IMG/VR virus record: IMGVR_UViG_3300034685_000135
Location: 1-22,037 of that record
Length of the DNA: 22,037 nt
DNA from: a virus
Direction: 5' to 3' (one strand)
Position 1 is the stretch's first letter; the number at the start of each line of letters is the position of its first letter. A program made the position numbers and the translations under genes. Shown piece after piece: positions 1-7,095 of this stretch. Under the pieces are notes generated by a model, which saw nothing but the letters and a program-made list of their open reading frames with translations, ran no database searches and was not told the DNA's origin.

Positions 1-2
1 GA

Positions 3-626
3 TTTTTTGTTGATTATGATGCTCCTAAAGTTATAGCAGAGCATTTTCATGATGGTGATGTAGTTACAGTAATTGGAGAAAATGTGTTTACCGAATATAA
101 TGATAAACCTATAGTTAATTATAAAATAAACAACATATATAAATCAGATAAAGAAATTAATTTTGATACTCCAGATTTTGAAGAACTCAATGATTTTATT
201 CAAGAAATTGTATTTGTATCTTCTTCACTTGATAATAAAGAAAATAAAGTATATATAACAGCTTATGTTATAGGATATAAAGATAATTTTAATACTGCTG
301 TATTTGTAGTAGATGCTCAAAAATATCCTGCATTAGCTAATACATTTAGGACTAAATTTAAATTTGGTGATGATATTAAAGTTGCTGGCAAAATACATAA
401 TAGAGTTGAAACAATAGAAGTTGAAGTAGAAGTTAATGAAGAATACGGTGAAATACCTGGTGGATACAAACAAGCTATAATTAATCGTAGGCGTGAAATG
501 GAGATAACAGGTGTATTTCCTGATTCTATTTATAAAGGAATATATACAGAAGCAGATTTTGTTAAGCCTGTTGAAAAAGAAATGCCGCTACCTGAAGAAT
601 TAACAGATGAAGGTTTGCCGTTTTAA
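3..626 (+). CDS. SSB-like OB-fold protein, 5' end cut by window edge
   Basis: The frame is open from base 3 to the TAA at 624-626, so the gene begins outside the window; the GTG at 84 is only an internal codon. About 207 residues are visible. The pattern of alternating beta-strand stretches (IVFVSSSL, KVYITAYVIGY, TAVFVVDAQ, DDIKVAGKI) fits one or two OB folds. The C-terminus is acidic and ends in DEGLPF, which resembles the acidic DDDIPF-type tip by which bacterial and phage single-strand DNA-binding proteins recruit partner proteins. It lies directly before a RecA-like ATPase, as expected in a phage recombination module. Inference: a single-strand DNA-binding protein of phage replication or recombination. 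The family assignment rests on the tail, predicted fold and context, not on a clear sequence signature. Confidence 0.6.
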   Translation, partial: FFVDYDAPKVIAEHFHDGDVVTVIGENVFTEYNDKPIVNYKINNIYKSDKEINFDTPDFEELNDFIQEIVFVSSSLDNKENKVYITAYVIGYKDNFNTAVFVVDAQKYPALANTFRTKFKFGDDIKVAGKIHNRVETIEVEVEVNEEYGEIPGGYKQAIINRRREMEITGVFPDSIYKGIYTEADFVKPVEKEMPLPEELTDEGLPF

Positions 627-658
627 TTTTAATAAATAAAGAATATAGGAGGAATTAG

Positions 659-1729
659 ATGTCAATTAATTTATTAAATGTAAAACCTAATGTTCCTACA
701 GTATCTTTAGATAATTATTTTTGGCTTATATCAGGAATTCCAAAATCAGGTAAAACTACTCTTTTTGCTAAACTTATTGAAAAATATTATGGTGATGTTT
801 CTAAGGGTTTGTTATTGGCTTTTGAAAAAGGATATCAGGCTTTGAAGGTTAATGCAGTTGATGTAAATAATTTTGATGAATTTGAAGAAATTGTAAATCA
901 GTTAATTGAAAAGAAAGATCAACTTCCTTTTAAAGAAATAGGTATTGATACAGCGGATATTCTATGGGATAGAGCACAAGAAAAAGTAATTGAAGAATGG
1001 AATATTGAAAATCCAGCAAAAAGAACTAAAGATATTTCTGGTGTAGGAGCAAAAGGTAAATCAGATAAGGGGTTCGGAGAAGGATATAGTAGGGCTAAAA
1101 AGAAAATTAGGGATAATATTGATAAATTAATGAAGGCTGGATATGGAATCATAGCTTTAACTCATGATAAAGACAAAGAAATTGAACAACGAGATGGATT
1201 AAAATATGACCAATTAGTTTGTTCTTTGCCGTCATCAGCAAGAGAAGTATTTGTAAATATGGCAGATTTTCATATATTTATTACAATAGAAAAAGAAAAG
1301 GTAAATAATGAAATCCAAACAAAGAGATATATTTATTTTAGAACTGATGGATATGTAGAAGCAGGAAGTAGATTTAAAAATGTGCCCACTAAAATTGAAT
1401 ATAGTATTGACGAATTAATAAAAGTATTTGAGACAGCAATTAAATCAGAATTAGGTGAAAATGTCAATTTAGATAGATTAAAAGAAGAAGAACAGATAAA
1501 AAAAGAGCAAGAAGCTAAAAAATTTATTGAATCATTACAGTCAAATAAAACGGTTGATGAATTACAACAAGATATTGCAAATGTTTTAAAGAATAAGATT
1601 AATAACGAAGGCAAAAATAAAACAGAATTAGAAAAATATTTAATGGAGAAATTTGGTACTGCTAATTATACAAAATTAGACGATATAAATATATTAAAAG
1701 AATTTTTAAATGCAGTAAAAAATTATTAA
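659..1729 (+). CDS. RecA/Sak4-like phage AAA ATPase (AAA_24 type)
   Basis: This 356-residue protein carries a Walker A motif GIPKSGKTT at residues 26-34 close to the N-terminus, and a Walker B-like stretch GIDTAD at 95-100. This layout is typical of the AAA_24 family of phage ATPases, which includes Sak4-type single-strand annealing or recombination proteins. The first 250 residues form the ATPase core. The last 100 residues are rich in Lys and Glu and look helical, which may be an oligomerisation or partner-binding tail. The start is supported by AGGAGG six bases before the ATG. It follows the SSB-tailed protein by 32 bases, and Sak4 proteins are known to work with SSB. The ATPase fold is secure; the recombination role is inferred from family and neighbour. 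Confidence 0.8.
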   Translation: MSINLLNVKPNVPTVSLDNYFWLISGIPKSGKTTLFAKLIEKYYGDVSKGLLLAFEKGYQALKVNAVDVNNFDEFEEIVNQLIEKKDQLPFKEIGIDTADILWDRAQEKVIEEWNIENPAKRTKDISGVGAKGKSDKGFGEGYSRAKKKIRDNIDKLMKAGYGIIALTHDKDKEIEQRDGLKYDQLVCSLPSSAREVFVNMADFHIFITIEKEKVNNEIQTKRYIYFRTDGYVEAGSRFKNVPTKIEYSIDELIKVFETAIKSELGENVNLDRLKEEEQIKKEQEAKKFIESLQSNKTVDELQQDIANVLKNKINNEGKNKTELEKYLMEKFGTANYTKLDDINILKEFLNAVKNY

Positions 1730-1754
1730 ATATAATTTAAAGGAGTTTTTTATT

Positions 1755-2273
1755 ATGAATGTTTTAGCAACAATTCTTTTGGTTGCTCAACTATTTTTGT
1801 CACCTGTGGGGGCATCACAAGCTCTCCCAGGTGACTACTACAACATTCCACTTTCACCTTTCCTACAAGATTATATTATTGACCTATCTAATCAATATGA
1901 ATTAAGCCCCGAATTGGTTTTTGCCGTGATAAAACAAGAAAGTAATTTTGATATAATAGCGGTCAGTAAGACTAACGATTATGGTTTAATGCAAATTAAT
2001 AAAAGATATGCTAAAAGTTTTGCTGATGAATTGGGTATAACAGATTTTAATATTCTTGATCCATTTCAAAATTTGCAAGTAGGAATATATATATTAGCAA
2101 AACATCGAAATTATTGGCGGCAACAAGGTTATTCAGACGAAGAGGTTTTTGATTTAACATTAAGCTCCTATCATCAAGGAAGATATAGAACTAAAGTAAA
2201 AGGGGTTAGTAGGGGATATTGTGACCGAGTATATAAATATAAGGAAAAATTGGAAATAACAGGAGGTTTATGA
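1755..2273 (+). CDS. Secreted lytic transglycosylase, SLT family
   Basis: The protein has 172 residues. Residues 1-20 are hydrophobic (LATILLVAQLFLSPVGA) and look like a signal peptide or anchor, although there is no Lys or Arg before the hydrophobic stretch. The rest is a soluble lytic transglycosylase domain: catalytic Glu62 in the IKQESNF motif, GLMQIN at 77-82, and a late Ser-Tyr-His-Gln-Gly segment in place of the more usual S-x-x-AYNAG. Such enzymes cleave the MurNAc-GlcNAc bond of peptidoglycan outside the membrane. The ribosome site AAAGGAG lies before the ATG. The position, between a recombination ATPase and an antirepressor-type gene rather than with lysis genes, is odd. It may serve DNA entry, lysis, or act on superinfecting phages; the sequence does not decide. 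Confidence 0.85.
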   Translation: MNVLATILLVAQLFLSPVGASQALPGDYYNIPLSPFLQDYIIDLSNQYELSPELVFAVIKQESNFDIIAVSKTNDYGLMQINKRYAKSFADELGITDFNILDPFQNLQVGIYILAKHRNYWRQQGYSDEEVFDLTLSSYHQGRYRTKVKGVSRGYCDRVYKYKEKLEITGGL

Positions 2274-2383
2274 TGAAATTAATTTATTTATTGTGTAGTT
2301 TAATTTGGCTTGTATGGTTTGTAGCAACTGCATTTTTTAATTTTAATCCCGATAGATTTTTATTAGTGGCACATTTTTATTGA
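2273..2383 (+). CDS. Tiny predicted membrane protein (36 aa)
   Basis: The ATG overlaps the TGA stop of the transglycosylase by one base, and AGGAGG at 2261-2266 lies inside the end of that gene at good spacing. Translation gives 36 residues: MKLIYLLCSLIWLVWFVATA followed by a short tail ending in HFY. Nearly all of it is hydrophobic, so a single membrane span is likely. Translational coupling to the transglycosylase suggests the two products act together at the envelope. A holin-like or accessory role is possible but not shown, because a single-span protein this short has no diagnostic motif. Confidence 0.55.
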   Translation: MKLIYLLCSLIWLVWFVATAFFNFNPDRFLLVAHFY

Positions 2384-2442
2384 TTAGTTTTATGTTTTTT
2401 ATGGAGTTTTTGTTTGGTAGATAAAATAGGAGGTTTAATAGA

Positions 2443-3216
2443 ATGGGTGATATAATTCAAATTAATGGAAAAGATATAAAAATTAAAGAATATAAAGGTC
2501 AAAGAGTAATAACTTTTAAAGACATCGATGAAGTTCATGAAAGACCAGAAGGAACAGCAAGTAGGAATTTTAGCCAAAACAAACACAGATTTATAGAAGG
2601 AGAAGATTACTTTTATTTAACTAAAACAGAAATGGAATCTACGAAATTCGTGAATTATAGTAGCCCCAAGGGTTTGACGCTTATAACAGAATCTGGTTAT
2701 CTAATGCTAGTTAAATCTTTTACTGATGATTTAGCTTGGCAAGTTCAACGTCAATTAGTTAATGTATATTTCCGTGCAAAAGAAATTAGAGATATTTATC
2801 AAAATATGACGCAATTACAAATACTAAAACAAATAGTAGATAATATGGTAGAACAAGAGAAAATTACAAAGGAAATTCAAGAAAAACAAAGAGAATTTGA
2901 GATAAAAATGGTTGAACAAAGTAAAAATATTGATACTTTGAATGCTATAGTTTCTGTTGAAAATCAAGAAACTTTACGCCAAAAGTTTAATGCAGCAGTT
3001 AAGGCATGGGCTTATAAAGAACAATTAACAATGCCACAAGCTTATAAAGAAGTATATAAAATAATAAGAAATAATCAACATATTGATATTAAAAGTAGAG
3101 CAGTTAGAAGAAGTATAAAACCTATAGATGTGCTTGAGCAAGATGGATTATTAGAATATGCATTAAGAATTGTAAATGAAAAATTGAATAACAACAAAAA
3201 GGATAAAAGTGCATAA
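2443..3216 (+). CDS. ORF6N-domain phage antirepressor-type protein
   Basis: The protein has 257 residues. The N-terminal half matches the ORF6N pattern of phage DNA-binding proteins: QRVITFKDIDEVHERPEGTA, then NKHRFIEGEDYF, a tract around LTLITESGYLMLVKSF, and DDLAWQVQRQLVNVYFRAKE. A charged, probably coiled segment follows (about residues 120-165). The C-terminal 90 residues (around AWAYKEQLTMPQAYKEVYK) are a separate helical domain common in such proteins. ORF6N, KilA-N and BRO proteins are antirepressor or regulatory proteins in temperate phages. The start has AGGAGG nine bases upstream. The fold assignment is good; the target repressor cannot be seen here. Confidence 0.8.
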   Translation: MGDIIQINGKDIKIKEYKGQRVITFKDIDEVHERPEGTASRNFSQNKHRFIEGEDYFYLTKTEMESTKFVNYSSPKGLTLITESGYLMLVKSFTDDLAWQVQRQLVNVYFRAKEIRDIYQNMTQLQILKQIVDNMVEQEKITKEIQEKQREFEIKMVEQSKNIDTLNAIVSVENQETLRQKFNAAVKAWAYKEQLTMPQAYKEVYKIIRNNQHIDIKSRAVRRSIKPIDVLEQDGLLEYALRIVNEKLNNNKKDKSA

Positions 3217-3248
3217 AATTTTAGTTTGATATATAAGGAGCTGTTATC

Positions 3249-3896
3249 ATGGGAATGTATGATACTTTTGAGGGTGGTTATCAGGTAAAGTGTTTCTATC
3301 ATCCAATATTTAGCGATTTTTTAGATGACGAATTAACTTATCATTCGGGTGGTTTATTAAATTATTATAGAATAGGAGACGCAGTCCCAATTGAAACAAC
3401 ATATTATGAATACCCTAGAGATTTTTATATTGTAGATGAAGATGATGATTTTGTAGTAATTGATATTCAAGATGGTAAATTTGTAAGTATTATAAAAAAT
3501 ATAGAAGATATTAAATGCATTAAGCCTTTTTATAATAAATATGGAGAAAGAATAAAAGCAAATAATGTTGATGAATTAAAATTATATATAAGTGAATATC
3601 AAGAAGCTGAACAAAAAATGGATTTTTCGATATTCAATAACAAATGGTTTGAGTCATGGCCAGATTGGTATTATTTAGGGGAACTGATTGAATGCTATTT
3701 TATTTTAAAAAATTATAATGATATTGGTATTGTGGAACAATATATTAAACCGAAAGAAAAACTTGATAAAATAATAAAAGAAGTTTTAAGAATTAAAAAA
3801 GAAAAACCTGATGTTTTTAAATTCTATATTGAGAAATTTAAGGATGATAAAGTTATAAAAGATATTTTAAAGGAAATAGAAAATAAAGGAGTGTAA
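3249..3896 (+). CDS. Phage protein of unknown function starting MGMYD
   Basis: The gene encodes 215 residues and starts at an ATG with AAGGAG before it. The N-terminus MGMYDTFEGGYQVKCFYHP resembles a group of phage proteins that start with M-G-M-Y-D and often carry a short metal-binding segment; here only a Cys and His remain, so a zinc site is doubtful. The middle is rich in acidic and aromatic residues (DEDDDFVVIDIQDGKF). The C-terminal third is a run of Lys/Glu helices. No catalytic motif is apparent. It is followed after four bases by the next gene, so the two are probably cotranscribed. Confidence 0.75.
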   Translation: MGMYDTFEGGYQVKCFYHPIFSDFLDDELTYHSGGLLNYYRIGDAVPIETTYYEYPRDFYIVDEDDDFVVIDIQDGKFVSIIKNIEDIKCIKPFYNKYGERIKANNVDELKLYISEYQEAEQKMDFSIFNNKWFESWPDWYYLGELIECYFILKNYNDIGIVEQYIKPKEKLDKIIKEVLRIKKEKPDVFKFYIEKFKDDKVIKDILKEIENKGV

Positions 3897-3900
3897 TTTT

Positions 3901-4170
3901 TTGGAAATAAAAGAGTTATTTCGGCTAAAAATAAAAGAATATATTGATTATCTAATTGAATTATCTGATAATATAATACCTGAATTGCAGGAAAGAATAT
4001 GGCAAACAATGGAAGAAGAAAATCAGGGAAAAGAAAATACTTTTAACTGGGCAAAAAGAGGATTTAATGTTTTGGATTATTATACGCATTTAAGTTATGA
4101 TAAACAAATTGAAATAGCAGAACATTTTGGGATATTAAAGAAAAAAAGATATAATAATAGGAGGAAATGA
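3901..4170 (+). CDS. Small hypothetical protein (89 aa, TTG start)
   Basis: The TTG at 3901 is chosen because AAAGGAG lies about ten bases before it, inside the end of the previous gene, and no ATG fits. The protein is mostly helical and charged (MEIKELFRLKIKEYIDYLIE) and ends in a basic tail, KKKRYNNRRK. No known domain was recognised. The basic tail could bind nucleic acid, but this is only a guess. It is packed between two other small genes in the same direction. Confidence 0.65.
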   Translation: MEIKELFRLKIKEYIDYLIELSDNIIPELQERIWQTMEEENQGKENTFNWAKRGFNVLDYYTHLSYDKQIEIAEHFGILKKKRYNNRRK

Positions 4171-4326
4171 ATGGGTAAATCCTATAGAATAGATAATCAA
4201 AGTTATTATACTTGCTCATATATGATTTATGACAAAAACAATAAACCAATAATTAGAATTGAAGTAGAGGAAGATATGGGGTTAGATAGTTTATTAGATA
4301 TTTTAAAAGAAGTAATAAAACCATAA
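4171..4326 (+). CDS. Small hypothetical protein (51 aa)
   Basis: The ATG directly follows the stop codon of the preceding gene, and TAGGAGG lies at 4159-4165 with proper spacing. Translation runs 51 codons: MGKSYRIDNQSYYTCSYMIY, then a charged part, DKNNKPIIRIEVEEDMG, and a short helix, LLDILKEVIKP. The pattern of two beta-like strands and one helix suggests a compact fold, but no family was recognised. Its tight placement and strong ribosome site support that it is real. Confidence 0.65.
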   Translation: MGKSYRIDNQSYYTCSYMIYDKNNKPIIRIEVEEDMGLDSLLDILKEVIKP

Positions 4327-4344
4327 TTTTACGGAGGTTTTAAT

Positions 4345-5265
4345 GTGAAAGTTAAATTATTTACACATACTGATTTAGATGGTATAGGTTGTGCCATACT
4401 AGGAAAATTAGCATTTGATAACAATATCAGCATCGAATATTGTAATTATGACGAAATAGATAATAAAGTAAAATATTTTCTTGATGGTGACTATTTAAAT
4501 TATGATAAAATTTACATAACAGATATATCAGTTGATAAAGATACAGCAAATAAAATTAATGAAGTTATAACTAACAAAATATTATTATTTGACCACCATC
4601 AAACATCTTTATGGCTTAATAAATATAATTGGGCTAAAGTTATTGAAAAATATGGTATATATAAAACATGCGGGGCACAATTGTTTTATATATATCTAGT
4701 AGAAAATAATTTACTAAAATTGAGTTATATTCATGGTATACAAGATTTTGTGCAAGTTGTGAGAGAATATGATACCTGGGAATGGAAAATTAATAATTAT
4801 ATAAAACCAAAACAATGGAATGATTTGTTGTACATATATGGCAGAGATAATTTCATTGAGTTGATTATTAATAAAATTAAATCGCAATTTAATTTTGATA
4901 ATACTGATTATTTATTGCTTAAATTAGAACAAGAAAAGGTTGATAGATATATAGAAGATAAGGATAAAAAAATGATTGTTAAAAAAATACAAGGCTATAA
5001 TGCAGGAATAGTTTTTGCAGAGCAGTATATTAGTGAACTAGGAAATAAGCTAAGTGAGTTACATCCTGGATTAGATTTTATTATAATAATTAATCTGGAT
5101 AAATCTGTAAGCTATCGAACTGCAAAAGACAATATTAATTTAGGAGTAGATATAGCCAAAATTTATGGTGGCGGTGGGCATCCTAAAGCAGCAGGTAGTC
5201 CAATAAGTGATGATATAAAAAATGAGGTTATTGATTTAATATTTGATAAACGATATTTAACCTAA
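4345..5265 (+). CDS. DHH/DHHA1 family phosphoesterase (NrnA/oligoRNase-like)
   Basis: This 306-residue protein starts at GTG with ACGGAGG upstream. It shows the family signature in order: HTDLDG at residues 8-13, ITD at 58-60, the DHH triad at 83-85 (FDHHQTS), and the DHHA1 substrate-binding motif GGGGHP at 275-280 near the C-terminus. These residues coordinate two metal ions. Family members cleave short oligonucleotides (NrnA nanoRNase), cyclic dinucleotides, pAp, or single-strand DNA (RecJ). At this length without extra domains, NrnA-like activity is the most likely. In a phage it could recycle nucleotides from short oligomers, or degrade cyclic-oligonucleotide signals of host defence; the latter is speculation. 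Confidence 0.85.
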   Translation: MKVKLFTHTDLDGIGCAILGKLAFDNNISIEYCNYDEIDNKVKYFLDGDYLNYDKIYITDISVDKDTANKINEVITNKILLFDHHQTSLWLNKYNWAKVIEKYGIYKTCGAQLFYIYLVENNLLKLSYIHGIQDFVQVVREYDTWEWKINNYIKPKQWNDLLYIYGRDNFIELIINKIKSQFNFDNTDYLLLKLEQEKVDRYIEDKDKKMIVKKIQGYNAGIVFAEQYISELGNKLSELHPGLDFIIIINLDKSVSYRTAKDNINLGVDIAKIYGGGGHPKAAGSPISDDIKNEVIDLIFDKRYLT

Positions 5266-5268
5266 TTA

Positions 5269-5430
5269 GCGACAGAAGTCTCCTACTTCTATAAGTGGGA
5301 GATGAATGTCGATTTATTTGATATAATAAAATATATGGAGATGAAACAGTACTTTTAGTGTGGGTAAATTGGTAACAGAAGTTACCTTGATCACAAAGCC
5401 ATCACCTCTATAGGGGGGGGTAGTTCACAT
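5269..5430 (+). ncRNA. IS200/IS605 right-end or TnpB guide RNA-like structured block, no tnpB
   Basis: This 200-base gap has no reading frame but clear RNA structure. An outer stem, CGACA at 5270-5274 with TGTCG at 5307-5311, encloses a 9-bp stem, CTCCTACTT with AAGTGGGAG (one G-U pair), and a CTAT loop. A second hairpin is GGTAAC-AGAA-GTTACC at 5371-5386. A third, weaker one is around CACCTC-TATA-GGGGGGGG, and the block ends in TAGTTCAC at 5421-5428. This order of hairpins and the G-rich end in GTTCAC recall, from memory, the right ends of TnpB-carrying IS605 elements, whose transcripts act as guide RNAs. The eight-G run appears to spoil the last stem. No tnpA or tnpB is nearby, so this may be a remnant, a non-autonomous element or a reused RNA. 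Confidence 0.45.
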
Positions 5431-5468
5431 CTTTAAATCACAAATAAAAAATATAGGAGGATAATATT

Positions 5469-6035
5469 ATGGATAGTATAATTGGGAATTTAGCTTTAGA
5501 AAATCTTGATGTTGATATAAATAATGATGAACAAAAAGAAAAATGGCAGATTAAAGATGATAATACTGCTGAATGGGCACTGAAGGTCATGAGAGAAGCT
5601 GAAGCTGAATATCAACGGATGGTAGATGTGGTAAATAAAGAAATAGAACAATTGCAGTTGGCTTTAGAAAAGGCTAAGAAAGAAAGAAATAATACAGTTA
5701 ATTTCTTTACAAGTAAACTTAATGAGTATTTTAATACTATCCCAGATAATGTAAAAAAGAAAACAAAAACACAGATAACATATAAATTACCTACTGGAAA
5801 ATTAAAATTTAAATTGTCTAGTATTGAATTTAAACGAGATGAAGAAAAATTGGTACAATGGTTGAAAAGTAGAAATATGAATAATTATATAGAGATACAA
5901 GAAAAACCAAAATGGGGCGAATTAAAAAAGACAGTTAAAGTAGATAAAAATAAAGTAATATCAGAAGATGGAGAAATTGTAGATGGTGTAGAAGTTGTTG
6001 AGACACCGCCAGAATTTAAAGTAGAATTAGGGTGA
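5469..6035 (+). CDS. gam: Mu Gam-like host-nuclease inhibitor
   Basis: The 188-residue protein matches the layout of Gram-positive phage Gam-like proteins: a [16 protein letters not shown] start of a long helix, a coiled coil of about 60 residues ([20 protein letters not shown]), then a beta-rich segment with [20 protein letters not shown] and a final EEKLVQWLK-type helix. Gam binds double-strand DNA ends and keeps RecBCD or AddAB nucleases away. The start has AGGAGG eight bases upstream. It precedes the GGQ protein by four bases, so they are likely one transcript. Family assignment is by pattern; the function follows from the family and fits a linear phage genome. Confidence 0.75.
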   Translation: MDSIIGNLALENLDVDINNDEQKEKWQIKDDNTAEWALKVMREAEAEYQRMVDVVNKEIEQLQLALEKAKKERNNTVNFFTSKLNEYFNTIPDNVKKKTKTQITYKLPTGKLKFKLSSIEFKRDEEKLVQWLKSRNMNNYIEIQEKPKWGELKKTVKVDKNKVISEDGEIVDGVEVVETPPEFKVELG

Positions 6036-6039
6036 TATT

Positions 6040-6411
6040 ATGTCCCAACGAAAACTATTATTTTCTATAACCAAAAAAGATTTTCGCATAGATACTTTCA
6101 GAAGTGGTGGTAAAGGCGGTCAAAATCAAAATAAAGTAGAAACAGGAGTAAGAATTACACATATATCCAGCGGAGCAGTCGGAGAAAGTAGAGAAGAACG
6201 AAACCAGATGCAAAACAAAAAGAAAGCTTTTGAACGGCTTATTAAAACACCTGAATTTCAGAAATGGTATAAAATAGAATGTGCAAAGCGATTAGGTTTA
6301 TATGTTAATATAGAACAAAAAGTCGAAGAAGATATGAGACCAGAAAATTTACGGATAGAATATTTTGATTCTAATTTTAATAAATGGGTTGAACAGAAAA
6401 ATAATGTGTAA
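6040..6411 (+). CDS. Stand-alone GGQ-domain release-factor-like protein
   Basis: The 123-residue protein is a class I release factor GGQ domain only. It has [20 protein letters not shown] at about residues 22-41, with the catalytic GGQ at 26-28, followed by the basic helix [14 protein letters not shown] typical of the RF-1 fold. Codon-recognition domains are absent, as is the long basic tail by which ArfB enters stalled ribosomes. Known GGQ-only proteins hydrolyse peptidyl-tRNA in ribosome rescue. The phage product could rescue stalled ribosomes during takeover of the cell, or act on damaged ribosomes as PrfH does. The sequence does not choose between these. It starts with ATG five bases after the Gam stop, with AGGGTGAT upstream. 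Confidence 0.85.
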   Translation: MSQRKLLFSITKKDFRIDTFRSGGKGGQNQNKVETGVRITHISSGAVGESREERNQMQNKKKAFERLIKTPEFQKWYKIECAKRLGLYVNIEQKVEEDMRPENLRIEYFDSNFNKWVEQKNNV

Positions 6412-6462
6412 TTATGTAGCCGTGGCGGCACAATAGCTGGCACTAAAAAGGAGGAAATCAAA

Positions 6463-6621
6463 ATGTCAATTACACCCGAAAGAAAAGAAGTAATCAATGG
6501 TAATGAAATTGAGGAAATATATTGAGCGGGCAAATTTATAGTATACATCAATAATCGACTATACAAAGGGAGTTTTGAAGAAGCTGTAAAACAATTGACT
6601 AGTGTAGGCGGGAGGGAATAG
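6463..6621 (+). pseudogene. Small gene interrupted by an in-frame TGA
   Basis: A strong ribosome site, AAGGAGG at about 6448-6454, precedes ATG 6463. The frame encodes MSITPERKEVINGNEIEEIY and then meets TGA at 6523-6525. It stays open and protein-like for 31 more codons, with KFIVYINNRLYKGSFEEAVK, to TAG at 6619-6621. The TGA sits where a Trp codon (TGG) would read smoothly, IYWAGKF. Other genes here use TGA as a true stop and TGG for Trp, so the code itself is standard. The plain reading is a nonsense mutation in a small 52-codon gene; low-level read-through is possible. Confidence 0.5.
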
Positions 6622-6623
6622 TA

Positions 6624-6788
6624 ATGGATAAAATTGAGAGGGCATTAAATCTGGCATGTAAATATTTAGGAGAACGGCTATGTTCTTCTTGCCCGATATA
6701 CATTGAATGCTATATTGAAACAGAACAAATAACTTGTGCTAATTTCTGGAAAAAATATTTATTAGAACAGGTGGGGAAAGAGGAATAA
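6624..6788 (+). CDS. Small cysteine-rich protein (54 aa)
   Basis: The ATG lies two bases after the previous frame's stop, with GGGAGGG at 6610-6616 as ribosome site. The protein begins MDKIERALNLACKYLGERLC and has Cys residues in the spacing C-SSCP-IYIEC-10 residues-C-ANFWKKYLL. The same layout, ALxLAxxY then CP then C-(F)W-K-x-Y-x-L, occurs in the C-terminal half of the gene at 9071-9364, so the two are distant relatives. Four or five Cys suggest zinc binding. The function is unknown. It overlaps the next start by one base. Confidence 0.65.
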   Translation: MDKIERALNLACKYLGERLCSSCPIYIECYIETEQITCANFWKKYLLEQVGKEE

Positions 6789-6940
6789 TGATGAAAAAAT
6801 ATCCATTAAAATCTATTGAATATTGCTATAACATTAACGAGGAAAATGAGTATAAAAATGAAAAAAATTTTTTGGGTATTGTGATCAAGAATGTGCCTGA
6901 TAGGATGATGAAAGAGATATGTGTGCAATACTTGGAATAG
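6788..6940 (+). CDS. Small hypothetical protein (50 aa)
   Basis: The ATG overlaps the previous TAA (TAATG), and GAAAGAGGA supplies a ribosome site. Translation gives 50 residues beginning MMKKYPLKSIEYCYNINEE and ending in MMKEICVQYLE. No domain was recognised. The next 150 bases hold a loosely coding-like 41-codon frame (6962-7087) without a ribosome site, so this gene may once have been longer and been cut by a frameshift. The evidence for a real product is the coupling and ribosome site only. Confidence 0.5.
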   Translation: MMKKYPLKSIEYCYNINEENEYKNEKNFLGIVIKNVPDRMMKEICVQYLE

Positions 6941-7095
6941 CTAAAAATATGACTGATATGAATGAAAAAGGCGTTCGAATATATAGTACCGTTTGAACAA
7001 TTTAAAAATAAACTACTGCTACTTTCTTACAAGTTCGGTGATACGGGCGGAGCGGACAATGTAAATTATGTGAAGAAAAGAAGGTGAATTCTATT

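Noticed and set aside
919-1614. Minus-strand open frames opposite the AAA ATPase
   Set aside because: They are shadows of a strongly coding plus-strand gene, without ribosome sites, and rich in Ser/Phe as expected for antisense of AT-rich genes. The same applies to all other minus-strand frames in the window.
5311-5335. TATAAT-like -10 box within the RNA-like gap
   Set aside because: TATAAT is frequent in such AT-rich DNA and no convincing -35 box stands 16-18 bases upstream.
6940-6990. GGCGTTCGAATATAT resembling a tRNA T-loop
   Set aside because: No acceptor, D or anticodon stem of suitable length could be built around it. No other tRNA-like cloverleaf was seen in the window.
6962-7087. 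41-codon frame MKKAFEYIVPFEQFKNKLLL...
   Set aside because: It has no ribosome site and no recognisable pattern; it may be the shifted end of the gene at 6788, so it is not listed as a gene.
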